From Truepera sp. bin119 (GTDB taxonomy: Bacteria > Deinococcota > Deinococci > Deinococcales > Trueperaceae): DNA of 46,246 nt. The translations under genes and the position numbers were made by a program. The DNA is taken from the NCBI GenBank assembly GCA_002239005.1, contig MPNL01000027.1, positions 1 through 46,246 of the forward strand. The letters are read 5' to 3'. The notes beneath the pieces are model-generated. The model saw nothing but the letters and a program-made list of their open reading frames with translations. It made no database searches and was not told where the DNA came from. This document shows positions 30,605 to 39,700 of the stretch, one piece after another. Every line of letters starts with the position of its first letter. The first letter of the stretch is position 1.

Positions 30605-31342
30605 ATGGTAGCGTTGGCTATGGCTCTCGGGTCTGCGGACGGTGCTGGGGGGAAGGCGGAGCGGATTCGGGAGCTGTTCTCCCGGCTCGCCCCCAGGTAC
30701 GACCTGTTAAACCGCCTGCTCAGCCTCGGCCTCGACCGGCTCTGGCGGGCGGAGGCGGCGCGGGAGGCTTTGACAGGGTCCCCGGCCTCGGTCCTCGATG
30801 TGGCGACGGGGACGGGGGATCTCGCCTTCGCCCTGAAGCGCCGGGCTCCCGGGACCGGCGTGACCGGGATCGACTTCGCCGAGCCGATGCTCACCCTGGC
30901 CCGGGAGAAGGCGGCCCGGGGGGGGCTTGAGGTCGAGTTCCTGCTAGCAGACGGTTCGGCGCTCCCGTTCGAGGAGGGTCGGTTTGGGGCGGTCACCGTA
31001 GCCTACGGCCTGCGCAACTTCGCCGATGTGGGGGCCGGCCTAGTGGAGTTCTACCGGGTCCTGGCACCCGGAGGCCGGCTCGTCGTCCTGGAGTTTACCG
31101 ACCCGGGGCCGGGCCCCCTGGGGCGCCTTGTCAGCCTCTACTGCCGGACCGTTCTCCCCGCCATCGGGGGTGCGCTCTCCGGTCGTGGCGACGACTACGC
31201 CTACCTGCCCGCCTCGATCGAGGCCTTCGCCTCGGCCCCGGGCCTGGCGGAGCAGATCTGCGGGGCAGGCTTCCGGAATGTCCGCTTCCGGCGGCAGGGT
31301 CCCGGCATCTCGACACTTCACCTTGGGGATAGACCTTTATGA
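30605..31342 (+). CDS. menG: Demethylmenaquinone methyltransferase
   Basis: 245 aa SAM-dependent C-methyltransferase of the UbiE/MenG family, last step of menaquinone synthesis. Family signature I: LFSRLAPRYDLLNRLLSLGL with DRLWR. SAM motif: VLDVATGTGDLAFALKRR. Signature II: VTVAYGLRNFADVGAGLVEF, then RVLAPGGRLVVLEFTDPG. It ends STLHLGDRPL. The start is uncertain between ATG 30605 and ATG 30620; the first has a ggggg-rich stretch upstream. The stop overlaps the next start by 4 bp (atga). Confidence 0.95.
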   Translation: MVALAMALGSADGAGGKAERIRELFSRLAPRYDLLNRLLSLGLDRLWRAEAAREALTGSPASVLDVATGTGDLAFALKRRAPGTGVTGIDFAEPMLTLAREKAARGGLEVEFLLADGSALPFEEGRFGAVTVAYGLRNFADVGAGLVEFYRVLAPGGRLVVLEFTDPGPGPLGRLVSLYCRTVLPAIGGALSGRGDDYAYLPASIEAFASAPGLAEQICGAGFRNVRFRRQGPGISTLHLGDRPL

Positions 31343-31932
31343 CTACCGAACTAGCGACCGCCGGCTTCGAGATCAATACCGACGCCTTCCTGATCGAGCC
31401 CGACTGGGAGGTCTTCGCCGCCGAGCACGACCGCCGCTACGGGCTCGCCATCTCCTATCTGAAGAGCCGGGTCAAGGGGGACAGCTACGACAACCAGGTG
31501 ATGGAGCTGCGGGTGGGCCAGCAGGGCTTCTATGTCCAGTCGAGGCGCTTCCCGGCGGCCTTCTTCGGCGACACCACGGCGCCGACGAGGGGCTTCATCA
31601 CTGAGGAGGAGGCCGAAGGGATCGCCTGGGAGGCGATGGCGCTCTACCGCTCCGGGGAGGCCCAGTCGCTGACCTGCGTCTACAGCGCTCAGGACCCTCC
31701 CGACGTCTTCTTCGGCTACCGGGTGGTGCGCCAGCAGCACTACGAGTTCGGGATGCTCCGCCCGAACCTGCCCCTCCACCTCAGGGCCATAGTCGACGCC
31801 GACGAGCCGTTCGGCCCTCTAGGGTCTGAGAGCGGGGTCCTGATCTACCAGCGGACCTCCGCAGGCGATCACCTGCTGCTGCGGGCGCCGGGGCGCAGGC
31901 AGCCCTTCCAGGCCCGGGGTGATATCGACTGA
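31339..31932 (+). CDS. Unknown protein coupled to menG
   Basis: 197 aa, soluble, no signal or membrane segment. It has aromatic-rich blocks: DWEVFAAEHDRRYGLAISYL, GQQGFYVQSRRFPAAFFGDT, VYSAQDPPDVFFGYRVVRQQ and HYEFGMLRPNLPLHL. No family recognised. It starts inside the menG stop codon, so it is cotranslated with menG; with the GidA-related gene formerly directly downstream it forms a probable operon. The last 20 codons are duplicated at 34203-34262, at the far end of an insertion. Confidence 0.75.
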   Translation: MTTELATAGFEINTDAFLIEPDWEVFAAEHDRRYGLAISYLKSRVKGDSYDNQVMELRVGQQGFYVQSRRFPAAFFGDTTAPTRGFITEEEAEGIAWEAMALYRSGEAQSLTCVYSAQDPPDVFFGYRVVRQQHYEFGMLRPNLPLHLRAIVDADEPFGPLGSESGVLIYQRTSAGDHLLLRAPGRRQPFQARGDID

Positions 31933-32097
31933 AGCGGGAGGTGCCGGGAGCGAGGCCGCCTGCGCCTCCGCCGGGCTCGACACCCTGCTGGTGACCACCA
32001 GCCTCGATACGATCTACGCCCTTGCTCACGACCGGTTTGAACTGGAACCGCCGGCCGGAACCCTGATGGCTGGACTCCTCGGGGTGGGGCGGCGCCG
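31933..32097 (+). pseudogene. Broken copy of GidA-related gene start
   Basis: Matches the first about 220 bp of the intact gene at 34265 but has lost 49 bp. The loss lies between two direct copies of CCGGGAGCGA (34280 and 34329 in the intact gene). The deleted part encodes the FAD-binding VVGGGITG motif. A further 6 bp are missing, so the frame is broken. Homology ends near 32097. It is the upstream half of a duplication that flanks a 2.1-kb insertion. Confidence 0.85.
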
Positions 32098-32930
32098 CCC
32101 TCACCTTGGGGACCGATGATACCCCCGGGATGATCGCCGACCGGATCCTGGGCGAGACCTCTACCAGCGAGGCCCCTTGGCGCTGCGTGGTCTGTGCCAC
32201 TAATAACCTGACCGTCCGGGGAGATATGGCCCGGAGAGCGCTGATGTGCCGGTTGAGCTCCAGGCCGAACCTGAGACCCGGATCTTCCGCCGTCACCCCA
32301 GGCTCTTAAATCACGTGAGAAGGGAACGATCACAGTTGCCGCTGGCCGCTCGGATCCGCTCCGCCGTCGCCTGGGTAGGTCCCGACGGCTGCGATCCCTA
32401 GGAAGGCAATGCCGAGATCAAAGCCGGTGCCCAACCGGAACAGGCCGAGGCATTAGAGTTCCTCGGCGCCTGGCAGCAGGCCTTCGGCTCGCAGGAGATT
32501 CGGGTCAGGGAGACCGAGGAGCGCTGTCGGGGGACTTGGCCAATCCGCTCTGCGATACAGATCTTGCCGAGGCGGTGGCGAACCTCTCGGTCGCCCTCCT
32601 CGAGGGAAGGTAGCACTGAATACCCGCTCGCTGGGCCGCTGGGCCAGCGAGACCGGCCGGGCCGTTCGTCCTCCGGGAGGGGAAAGCGGACTACCGGGAA
32701 ACCGACTCTCTGGTTTGTCGAGAGCTAGGCGGACTCGCTCGACCTCTGGAGCGCTGCCGGGCTCACGACCCCGACCGGACCGACAGCAGGGGAGCAGACC
32801 CAACCACCATCACGACCCCCACCGGCACACTGCGAATGCGGCGGCTCCTGGGGGATCCGGAGACTGGTCGATGCCGAGACGGGTGAGACCCAACAAGAGT
32901 GCAGCGAGTGTGGCCGATTGAGGCGACTAA
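32098..32930 (+). other. Decayed coding remnants, probably phage-derived
   Basis: No intact gene. Short coding-like pieces occur in shifting frames: EALEFLGAWQQAFGS and CDTDLAEAVANLSVALLEGR with a stop near 32613, then NTRSLGRWASETGRAV near 32638. The NxRxLGRWL...GR pattern is typical of the C-terminus of phage or plasmid primase-type proteins. I infer a degraded phage gene; frames are too broken for a firm call. Confidence 0.35.
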
Positions 32931-32991
32931 GCAGAGAGGGGAGGGTGCGATAATAGAGGCGTAAACGGGGGATGGCGGCAGAGCAGGCGAA

Positions 32992-34137
32992 ATGGCTGAA
33001 TACATCATTGCGTTCGACGATAGTGGGGGAAGTGGCCGACTTGTAGATGGGCTCGGCAGACCTATGACAAAGGGCTCTTTCCGCCCCTTTCCGACGATTG
33101 CAGGGGCAATGATTCGGAAGGATCAGTACGAGCTATTCTGCGAACAGTGGCAGAAACTCTGTAGTGATATCGGCCGTGACCTTGGTGTTGCCTCAGCCCC
33201 TATCCACGCACGTCTCATGTATGGAAGAGTTCTCCCTCCAGATCGAAACCCCTATGCCGAGAGCGATGGGACCCCCAAGCTCGATTTCAACAAGACGGTC
33301 GAATACCTGTCCCGGGCCGTGGAACTCTTTGGTGATTTCAGTAGCCAGGCCCGTGTGGCGACCACACTGACTATCACCGCTGCCCGAAGCGATCTAGGCG
33401 AAGGATTGGTCCGCTACTATCAAGATCCAGAGTTTTATGCGGAGATGATGTTCCTTCGTGAAAATAGCGAGGGGCGGTATAAACGCATGTACCAGAGATA
33501 TCAGGCGAAGAGTACCAGTGCATTGTTGGCGCTCTGGATTCAGCTTGTTGCTACGTTTGAGCAGTTCGCACATGTAATGCGGCTATCCTCAGCGGATTTC
33601 GTCGTAGACAGCTTTCAGGACTCTGCCGGGATAGACTCTGATGAGTTCCTGGAGTACGCAAAAGAGATCATCCAACTCGAGTATATCGGCTCAGGCAAGA
33701 TTGCCAGCGATCCAAACAATGAACCCTTGCTGCAGTTTGCCGATCTCTGGGCTTACATAACGCGGCGACATAAGGAAGCAGCGGAGCGCGTTATTGGGAC
33801 CGATCAAGTAGTAGAGGCATTATACAAGAAATACAATAAGATGGCATCTATCGGGTTCCCCCGGGAGAAAATGAAGGGCCTGAAAGCCGGACTGTATATG
33901 CGTCGTCCAGACTGGATTCCGAGGGCCGTTGCGCTACAATATGCTCTAGCCCGCAAAGAGATAGAGGACCTCAATCCAGATTTCGCAAATCGGTATCTCC
34001 TCTCTGTTGAAGAGTTTCTGCATCGAGCGCTTGACCGGTACCGGCAAGGGAGAGGAGAACAGATAGTTGGATACTCTATTCTCGAGGCTTCAGCCCTACA
34101 AAATGGCGGAGACCCCGCTCGCTGCGGGGCCCCGTAA
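32992..34137 (+). CDS. DUF3800-family protein
   Basis: 381 aa. N-terminus YIIAFDDSGGSGRL fits the acidic start motif of DUF3800 (usually xYIDESG), a family with an RNase H-like fold. The C-terminal EPLLQFADLWAYITRR matches its second motif (QxADxxAY). A middle acidic SADFVVDSFQD supports it. DUF3800 proteins are often found in mobile elements and near defence genes; function is unknown. ATG 32992 has a weak Shine-Dalgarno site. Base use is less GC-rich than in flanking host genes, and it lies in an insertion between duplicated host sequence, so it was probably acquired. Confidence 0.8.
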   Translation: MAEYIIAFDDSGGSGRLVDGLGRPMTKGSFRPFPTIAGAMIRKDQYELFCEQWQKLCSDIGRDLGVASAPIHARLMYGRVLPPDRNPYAESDGTPKLDFNKTVEYLSRAVELFGDFSSQARVATTLTITAARSDLGEGLVRYYQDPEFYAEMMFLRENSEGRYKRMYQRYQAKSTSALLALWIQLVATFEQFAHVMRLSSADFVVDSFQDSAGIDSDEFLEYAKEIIQLEYIGSGKIASDPNNEPLLQFADLWAYITRRHKEAAERVIGTDQVVEALYKKYNKMASIGFPREKMKGLKAGLYMRRPDWIPRAVALQYALARKEIEDLNPDFANRYLLSVEEFLHRALDRYRQGRGEQIVGYSILEASALQNGGDPARCGAP

Positions 34138-34202
34138 CTGTACGGTAGTCTTTCTGGATGCAGATGTCAACAGCCCCACAGGGAGGTCTAGCCTGGAAGA
34201 GG

Positions 34203-34262
34203 ATCCTCCTGCTGCGAGCGCCGGGGCGCCGGCAGCCCTTCCAGGCCCGGGGTGAAGGTATC
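34203..34262 (+). repeat. Duplicated 3' end of the 197-aa gene
   Basis: Near copy of 31873-31932: encodes LLLRAPGRRQPFQARGEGIS followed by a stop. With the downstream gidA-like start it forms the right copy of the duplication around the insertion. Confidence 0.85.
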
Positions 34263-34264
34263 AG

Positions 34265-35008
34265 TTGAAGCAGGAGGTGCCGGGAGCGACCAGGGAGTAT
34301 CAGCTCATCGTCGTCGGTGGCGGCATCACCGGGAGCGAGGCCGCCTACGCCTGCGCCTCCGCCGGGCTCGACACCCTGCTGGTGACCACCAGTCTCGATA
34401 CCATCTACGCCCTGGCTCACGACCGGGTCGAGTTGGAACCTCCAGTCGGGACCCTGATGGCTGGACTCCTCGGGACGGGGCGGCGGTCGGTGGCGGCTCA
34501 GGCCCTCAGGAGCGAGGCCAAGTACGCCCTGGAGGGCCTGGCAACCTTGCACCTGCTCCAGTCGAGCGTGACCGGCCTGATGATAAGGGGGAGTGTGGTC
34601 CGGGGGGTCGCCACCTGGGAGGGTGTCGACCGGTTCGCCCCCCGGGTCGCGCTCTGCGCCGGCAGCTTCCTCGAGGCGCGGCTGAGGATCGGCGAGCTGG
34701 TTGAGACCGCTGGCCGGCTGAGCGAGATGGCCTACGACGATCTCTACCAAGACCTCCGTGGCAGCGGTTTCGAGTTCGAGGAGGTCGTACTCGAGCTCCC
34801 CGCCCAGGAGGGTGTCCTTCCCTATACGGTACGTTGCAAGCGGCTCCGGGCCACCGAGGTAGGGGCAGACGGATTCTCGCTGACTCGCTTCCCAGGCTTG
34901 TTCGGAGCCGGGGTGTGCCTTCGGGGTGAGGTCTGTTATGAGGAGGCTGCCGCCGACGGCCGTGCGCTCGGGCAGGCGATCGTGGCCGCTGTCCAGGCTC
35001 ACCCGTAG
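34265..35008 (+). CDS. GidA-related FAD-binding protein
   Basis: 247 aa. The N-terminal Rossmann motif for FAD, LIVVGGGITGSEAAYACASA, and the C-terminal GLFGAGVCLRGEVCYEEAAA DGRALG block resemble MnmG/TrmFO-type flavoproteins, but the protein is only about 40 percent of MnmG length. Such short GidA-like proteins occur in Deinococcus/Thermus relatives; their role is not established, so tRNA modification is only a guess. The start is TTG 34265 or GTG 34277; aagcagg precedes the latter. It probably formed an operon with menG and the 197-aa gene before the insertion. It ends 10 bp into the convergent 67-aa gene. Confidence 0.8.
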   Translation: MKQEVPGATREYQLIVVGGGITGSEAAYACASAGLDTLLVTTSLDTIYALAHDRVELEPPVGTLMAGLLGTGRRSVAAQALRSEAKYALEGLATLHLLQSSVTGLMIRGSVVRGVATWEGVDRFAPRVALCAGSFLEARLRIGELVETAGRLSEMAYDDLYQDLRGSGFEFEEVVLELPAQEGVLPYTVRCKRLRATEVGADGFSLTRFPGLFGAGVCLRGEVCYEEAAADGRALGQAIVAAVQAHP

Positions 35009-35202
35009 TCGCTGGTGTCGTCTCTGGAGTTGAGGTAGCTGGCGATCGGTCGGAGTTCGTGGGCGTTCGCCCAGGCGACCTGAGTGCCCTGGGGGGTCGA
35101 GGCGAGCAGGCGGAAGGTGTAGGGGCCCTCTCCGTTCCGGCTGGCGATGATGTAGCGATTGTCCTGGTAGATGACCTCATCCCCGACCATGAAACTAGCC
35201 AT
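34999..35202 (-). CDS. 67-aa protein, unknown
   Basis: MASFMVGDEVIYQDNRYIIA, then NGEGPYTFRLLASTPQGTQV and AWANAHELRPIASYL. The start resembles small SH3-like barrels (VGDEVIY...YxIxxxNGxGPYxFRLL), possibly a nucleic-acid or protein-binding fold. ATG 35202 has TATCCT 6 nt upstream. It converges with, and slightly overlaps, the GidA-related gene. Confidence 0.7.
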   Translation of the reverse strand: MASFMVGDEVIYQDNRYIIASRNGEGPYTFRLLASTPQGTQVAWANAHELRPIASYLNSRDDTSDYG

Positions 35203-35507
35203 GGCTTAAGGATACGTGAGGGTGGGGTTTCTGGGATGGGTGCTTGGCGACATTTGCCGGTGGGCTGAGTCAGAGGCCAGTCACTGTCGGTATCGACTTG
35301 AAGTTCTCCCTAGATAGCGCCAGCTTTCAGTGTTGATTTGCTACCACTAGAGGCGCAATCGGTGGTGACGTGAGATCATCCCTTCCCCCGACCGGAGAGG
35401 TGGGTGAGCGAAGCAGTACGGCGAGACCGGGTCATGGTGCTCAGCTTGAAGTTGGGAGAGGTCGCGCTCGTGTCGAGCGGATAGCAACAGTCCCGGGGGG
35501 CAGCGGC
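35203..35507. other. Intergenic, nothing recognised
   Basis: Apart from the -10 box TATCCT of the 67-aa gene (35209-35214, minus) I see no gene, repeat or clear hairpin in this 305-bp gap. Confidence 0.5.
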
Positions 35508-36521
35508 TCAGTCAGCGTATGATCCGCACTCGCCGTCCAGTACCAGCTGCGCAAACTTCGGCGTCACGGCGCCGTCGTAGCTGTCGAGCACGCGGTCGAT
35601 CTCACCCTGAGACAGCAGGAACTCCGCTGCCGCCATCAGAGCACTCTGCACACCGCCACCGAGCCAGGTAGCGGAGACCTGCTCTTCGAGGGTCGGGTAG
35701 TCATACAGAGCGAGCACCCTGCCCACCTGCTCCGCAGTGCCGGAGACACTCTTGGCGATCGCTATGGCGTTGTCGGTCCCCGGGCCGTAGGCACTCGGGT
35801 CAGCACGGTAGTCGGCAGCGGCAGCCGCAACCAGCTTGATCCACTGGCAGGTAAGCTCGGGATGTTCGTCGGCGAACTCTCTGCGGACGACCATCGCATC
35901 GAAAGTGGCCTTGCCCCAGTTGCTGAGTTCACCCGACGTCAGCAGCACCCGGCCCCGCTCCTTCAGCCGCTCGAGGGCGGGGTCCCAGACGAACCCGCCG
36001 TTGATCTCACCTTGTTCCCAGGCCGCAACCATCTCCGGCGGTGACAGGTCGACCAGCTCGAGGTCGTCCGCTGAGATCTTGAACTGCTCGAGGGCAAAGA
36101 TCAGGTGGAAGTGGGTGGTGGAGCCGAACGGTACCGCGATCGTCTTGCCGGCGAGGTCCTGCGGGGCGGTGATCGACTCGTCGACCACCAGCGCCTCCGC
36201 GTCGTTGATGTTGTCATAGATGTAGATGACCTGCAGATCGACACCCTGGCTGTAGCCCGCCGCCGTCGGTGGGGAGCCGCTGAGGGCGATATCCACCGAA
36301 CCCGAGAGCAGGGCACTCATCACCTCAGCGGGGCCGGTCAGCTCCACGAACTCGATGCTCCTGCCTCCAAGCCCGCTCGCCTCGAGCTCTTCCAGCTGCG
36401 CCTTCCACGGCCCGTACACGAGCTGATGGCCGATGGTGATATCGGCGGCGTGTACGCTACCGGCTGTGAGCAGTGCCGAGGCTACGATCAGCGCGGCTTT
36501 GTAGAGTCGCTCTCTCAACAT
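35508..36521 (-). CDS. Taurine/sulfonate-type ABC substrate-binding protein
   Basis: 337 aa periplasmic binding protein of the TauA/SsuA/NMT1 type. Signal peptide: basic MLRERLYK, hydrophobic core, cleavage after SVHA before ADITIGH. Mature blocks: VYGPWKAQLEELEASGLGGR, FVELTGPAEVMSALLSGSVD, IALSGSPPTAAGYSQGVDLQ, VIYIYDNINDAEALVV and LAGKTIAVPFGSTTHFHLIF, the last being very TauA-like. ATG 36521 has gaggtga 5 nt upstream; GTG 36530 is also possible. No tauB/tauC genes adjoin, so it is an orphan or its transporter lies elsewhere. Confidence 0.9.
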   Translation of the reverse strand: MLRERLYKAALIVASALLTAGSVHAADITIGHQLVYGPWKAQLEELEASGLGGRSIEFVELTGPAEVMSALLSGSVDIALSGSPPTAAGYSQGVDLQVIYIYDNINDAEALVVDESITAPQDLAGKTIAVPFGSTTHFHLIFALEQFKISADDLELVDLSPPEMVAAWEQGEINGGFVWDPALERLKERGRVLLTSGELSNWGKATFDAMVVRREFADEHPELTCQWIKLVAAAAADYRADPSAYGPGTDNAIAIAKSVSGTAEQVGRVLALYDYPTLEEQVSATWLGGGVQSALMAAAEFLLSQGEIDRVLDSYDGAVTPKFAQLVLDGECGSYAD

Positions 36522-36765
36522 GTCAATCACCTCATCATCGTCGTTGCCGACAAGATTTCACCCGGATTCGTGAAGACTCAGCGGGTCTCTACCCACTGGT
36601 ATGGGCAAAACTTTGATGAAGCCTATTCGAGAACCGCCCCTTCACTCCTCATTATGACCCCCCTACCGGTACCAATTCAAAACCACGGGTTCCGCCAAGG
36701 TCTGGTGCACATCTCAAAGGACGGATTCGCTGGATCTGGTCGGGGTGCGAGATGTTCTCACTTCA

Positions 36766-39700
36766 CTACCGATATTCCGGCATTCCAATGTCAGTTGGCA
36801 AACCCGCAGCGATGCGGACCGTCTCCACACTGAGATAGACGATCCGCCGGATCGCCGTAATCAGGTCACGCGGGTCCGCAAACCAACCGTTGGGATCGTT
36901 AAGGATGCCACTGCGCTTGTCTCGAGTGACCCGGTAGCGGTCGATGAACCAGCCGAGTGGAGTCCGCCCGTTGACCTCATAGCGGTGTGCCTCGACCGGG
37001 ATGTCACAGAGTTGGATGTGATCGTTGATGATGAGTACCGACTTCTCCAAGAACGGACTCTTCGGGTCGTCCTTGAACCTCATCGCTCGAGTGCCGATCC
37101 GAAAGAGTTCGGGTTTAGACTCGAGGACGGGGTCCCCCCCTGGGGGTACGGACTCGCTGGGTCCAAAGAGATCCCCAAGAACGGACTCTTCGGGTCCGGG
37201 TTGACCCGAGACCCTGACCTCGAGCGGATACTCTTCACAGCTCTCATAGCCTAGATGCAGCGCTGCCAGGTCCCGCCCAGCCTCGACGAAGGCGTGGAAA
37301 TCGGGTGCGAAGGGAACCCGGGGCAGTTCCTTTGCAAAGTTGTTGGCGAAGCGCTGCCGGTAGCTAGGCGCATGCAGAACGCCGTAGACGTAATCGAAGA
37401 TGTCGTCCTTGGTGATTGCGTTGTCCCGGTAGTGGGTGCGAAAGGTGCGCAGGGCGGTATCTGAGATGTTGTCGAAGCGCTGTACTCCGGGATTGTCATA
37501 AAGGACCCCGCCACCCGGACTCTCCACATACCGGTAGCGGGGGAAGCATTGGCCAAACGCGACGAAGTGGAGATTCGGCATCGTATCGACCATGAGGGCG
37601 GAGAAGGGCCTGGTTGAGCCGATGCCTGGTACGCAGATTGCTCGGTTCTCGCTGTCGGTCGCCGGGAAGATCCGGTCCAGCTGGTACTTCCTATTGACGA
37701 GCACGTAGTCGACATAACAGTGCTGCTTGACAAAAGGCCGGTACTGGGTCGACCAGATATTGTCAGCCGAATAGACTACGGTCTTCCGCCGTCGGAGATT
37801 GTCCTCTAGCGCTTGGTCCCAGCGAACGTTGGTGGAGTGCCGGCGTGAGATGGCTTCGACATCCGGGTTCGGATCTCGTGACGCCTTCAACTCCTTGAGA
37901 GCTCCGAGATAGTCAGCCACCATCTTGCGTGCGTTCTCAGCGCAGGCGTCGCGGGAGAAGTTGTAGATGTAGGCGTCGCGGCTAGTTGCCAACCCTCTTG
38001 AGTACAGCCCAAAGATCGCATCATCCGCCTTGCCGGCCTTCGCGTCCTGGGATCCGAGCGGATAGAACTCCTGAAACGCCTCATCACGCTGCCCGATCCA
38101 GTCGTGATGCTGGTCAGGCTTGACCTCGAGCCAACCATCTAGCCCTGCGATCGATCCCGCCTCGCCGAGAATCCTCAGCTTCTCCTCGCGATCCAGGTAA
38201 TCGCCGATATCGCGGTAGCGGATGCGGCGGTCGGTGGCAGCCGGATTACGTACCAGGATCGTGATTGCTACTGGTGCTCGAGAGCCTTGGCCGAATGCAT
38301 TGTCTCCCTCGGCGCGCCGCAGTTCTCCGGATGTCCGTGCGTTCCCCCGCAGATTCAGCACATAGACCGAACTGAATTCCTCTGCTAAGCAGGCACGAAT
38401 TCCCGAATCTGCGTTTCCGTCGATCCAGGAGCCGTTGGTGACAAAGGCGATCACGCCCTGCTCGCCGATCCGGTCTGAGGCCCAGCGGATCGCCATTTTG
38501 TAGCTGTCGTAGAGGCTGTTCTTCAGCGTCGCCTTGGAACGGACCGCGTAGGTTTCGGCGACCCTTTGCTCGAGCTCGGGATAGTCGACATTAGGGTTAT
38601 CGTCCGCCGCACTCCGCTGCCCCGCAGACCAGGGCGGATTGCCGACGATGACTTGAATCGGCAGCTTCTGCTGGCGCTCGACCCGGTCACTGTTCTCGGG
38701 GAGCCAGATCTTCTGGAGGCCAGCCCGCTTGCCGTGCAGGTTGAAGGTGTCGGTCAGGGCGATGCCGCTGAATGGCTCATAGCTGCTGGCGTCACCGCGG
38801 CGACCATGAAACGCCTCTTCGATATGGATAGCCGCGATGTAGTAGGCGAGCAGGACGATCTCGTTGGCATGCAACTCTTCACGGAACTTCCGCGCTACAT
38901 CCTCATCGCGGATCAACTCAGACCCGGAGGGTCCGACCTTGCCGAGCAGCCTAACCAGGAAGGTACCGGTCCCGGTGAAGGGATCGAGGATGTGCACCCC
39001 CTCATCAGTTAAGGAGCGCCCGAACTCCTGACGCAGCACCTGATCGGCACTGGCCAGAATGAAGTCGACGACCTCGATCGGGGTGTAGACGATGCCCAGC
39101 CGGTCGGCATCCTTCTTGGTTGCGGTGATGAAGAAGCGCTCGTAGAGTTCGGTCAACACTCGCTGGCGGGCATCGCTGTTATCTAACCCCCGGGCCCGCT
39201 GACGGACACTCTCATAGAAGCCCTCCAGGTCCCTCGTCTCGTTCTCCAGACCGAACTCACCGAAGTCCTGCTCTAGGGCCTCCAGCCGCTTCGCCACCGG
39301 GTTCTCAGCAGCAAAGTCGTAGTGCTCAAAGAGTGCTCCGAAGACCGGCCCGGTCAGGATGTGCTGGGCCATCATCCGGGTCGCCGACTCGCGAGTGATC
39401 GAGTCGTTGATCGTCTCCTGGAGCTCTGCCAAGAAGGCATCGAACCATTCACGCAACGTCTCGTTGGCCGGGTTGGCCAGCAGCCCCTCGATCCGGGAGA
39501 TGAGTCGGGGGAAGATCTCGGCGACATCCTCGGCCCAGCTCTGCCAGTACTTCCGGTCGCCGCACTTCTCGACGATCTTGGCGTAGATCGCGCCGGGGGG
39601 CAGGTCGAGCGGGGGTAGGGGCCCGACCTTTCCGTTAGGAGGTGGGTCGATGATGATCCGACCGTTCGGATTCTTGTTGAGGTCGAGCTGATTGATCTCC

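Noticed and set aside
34114-34136. Intrinsic terminator after the DUF3800 gene
   Set aside because: A ccccgc/gcggggc hairpin exists but no T-run follows, and it overlaps the coding end.
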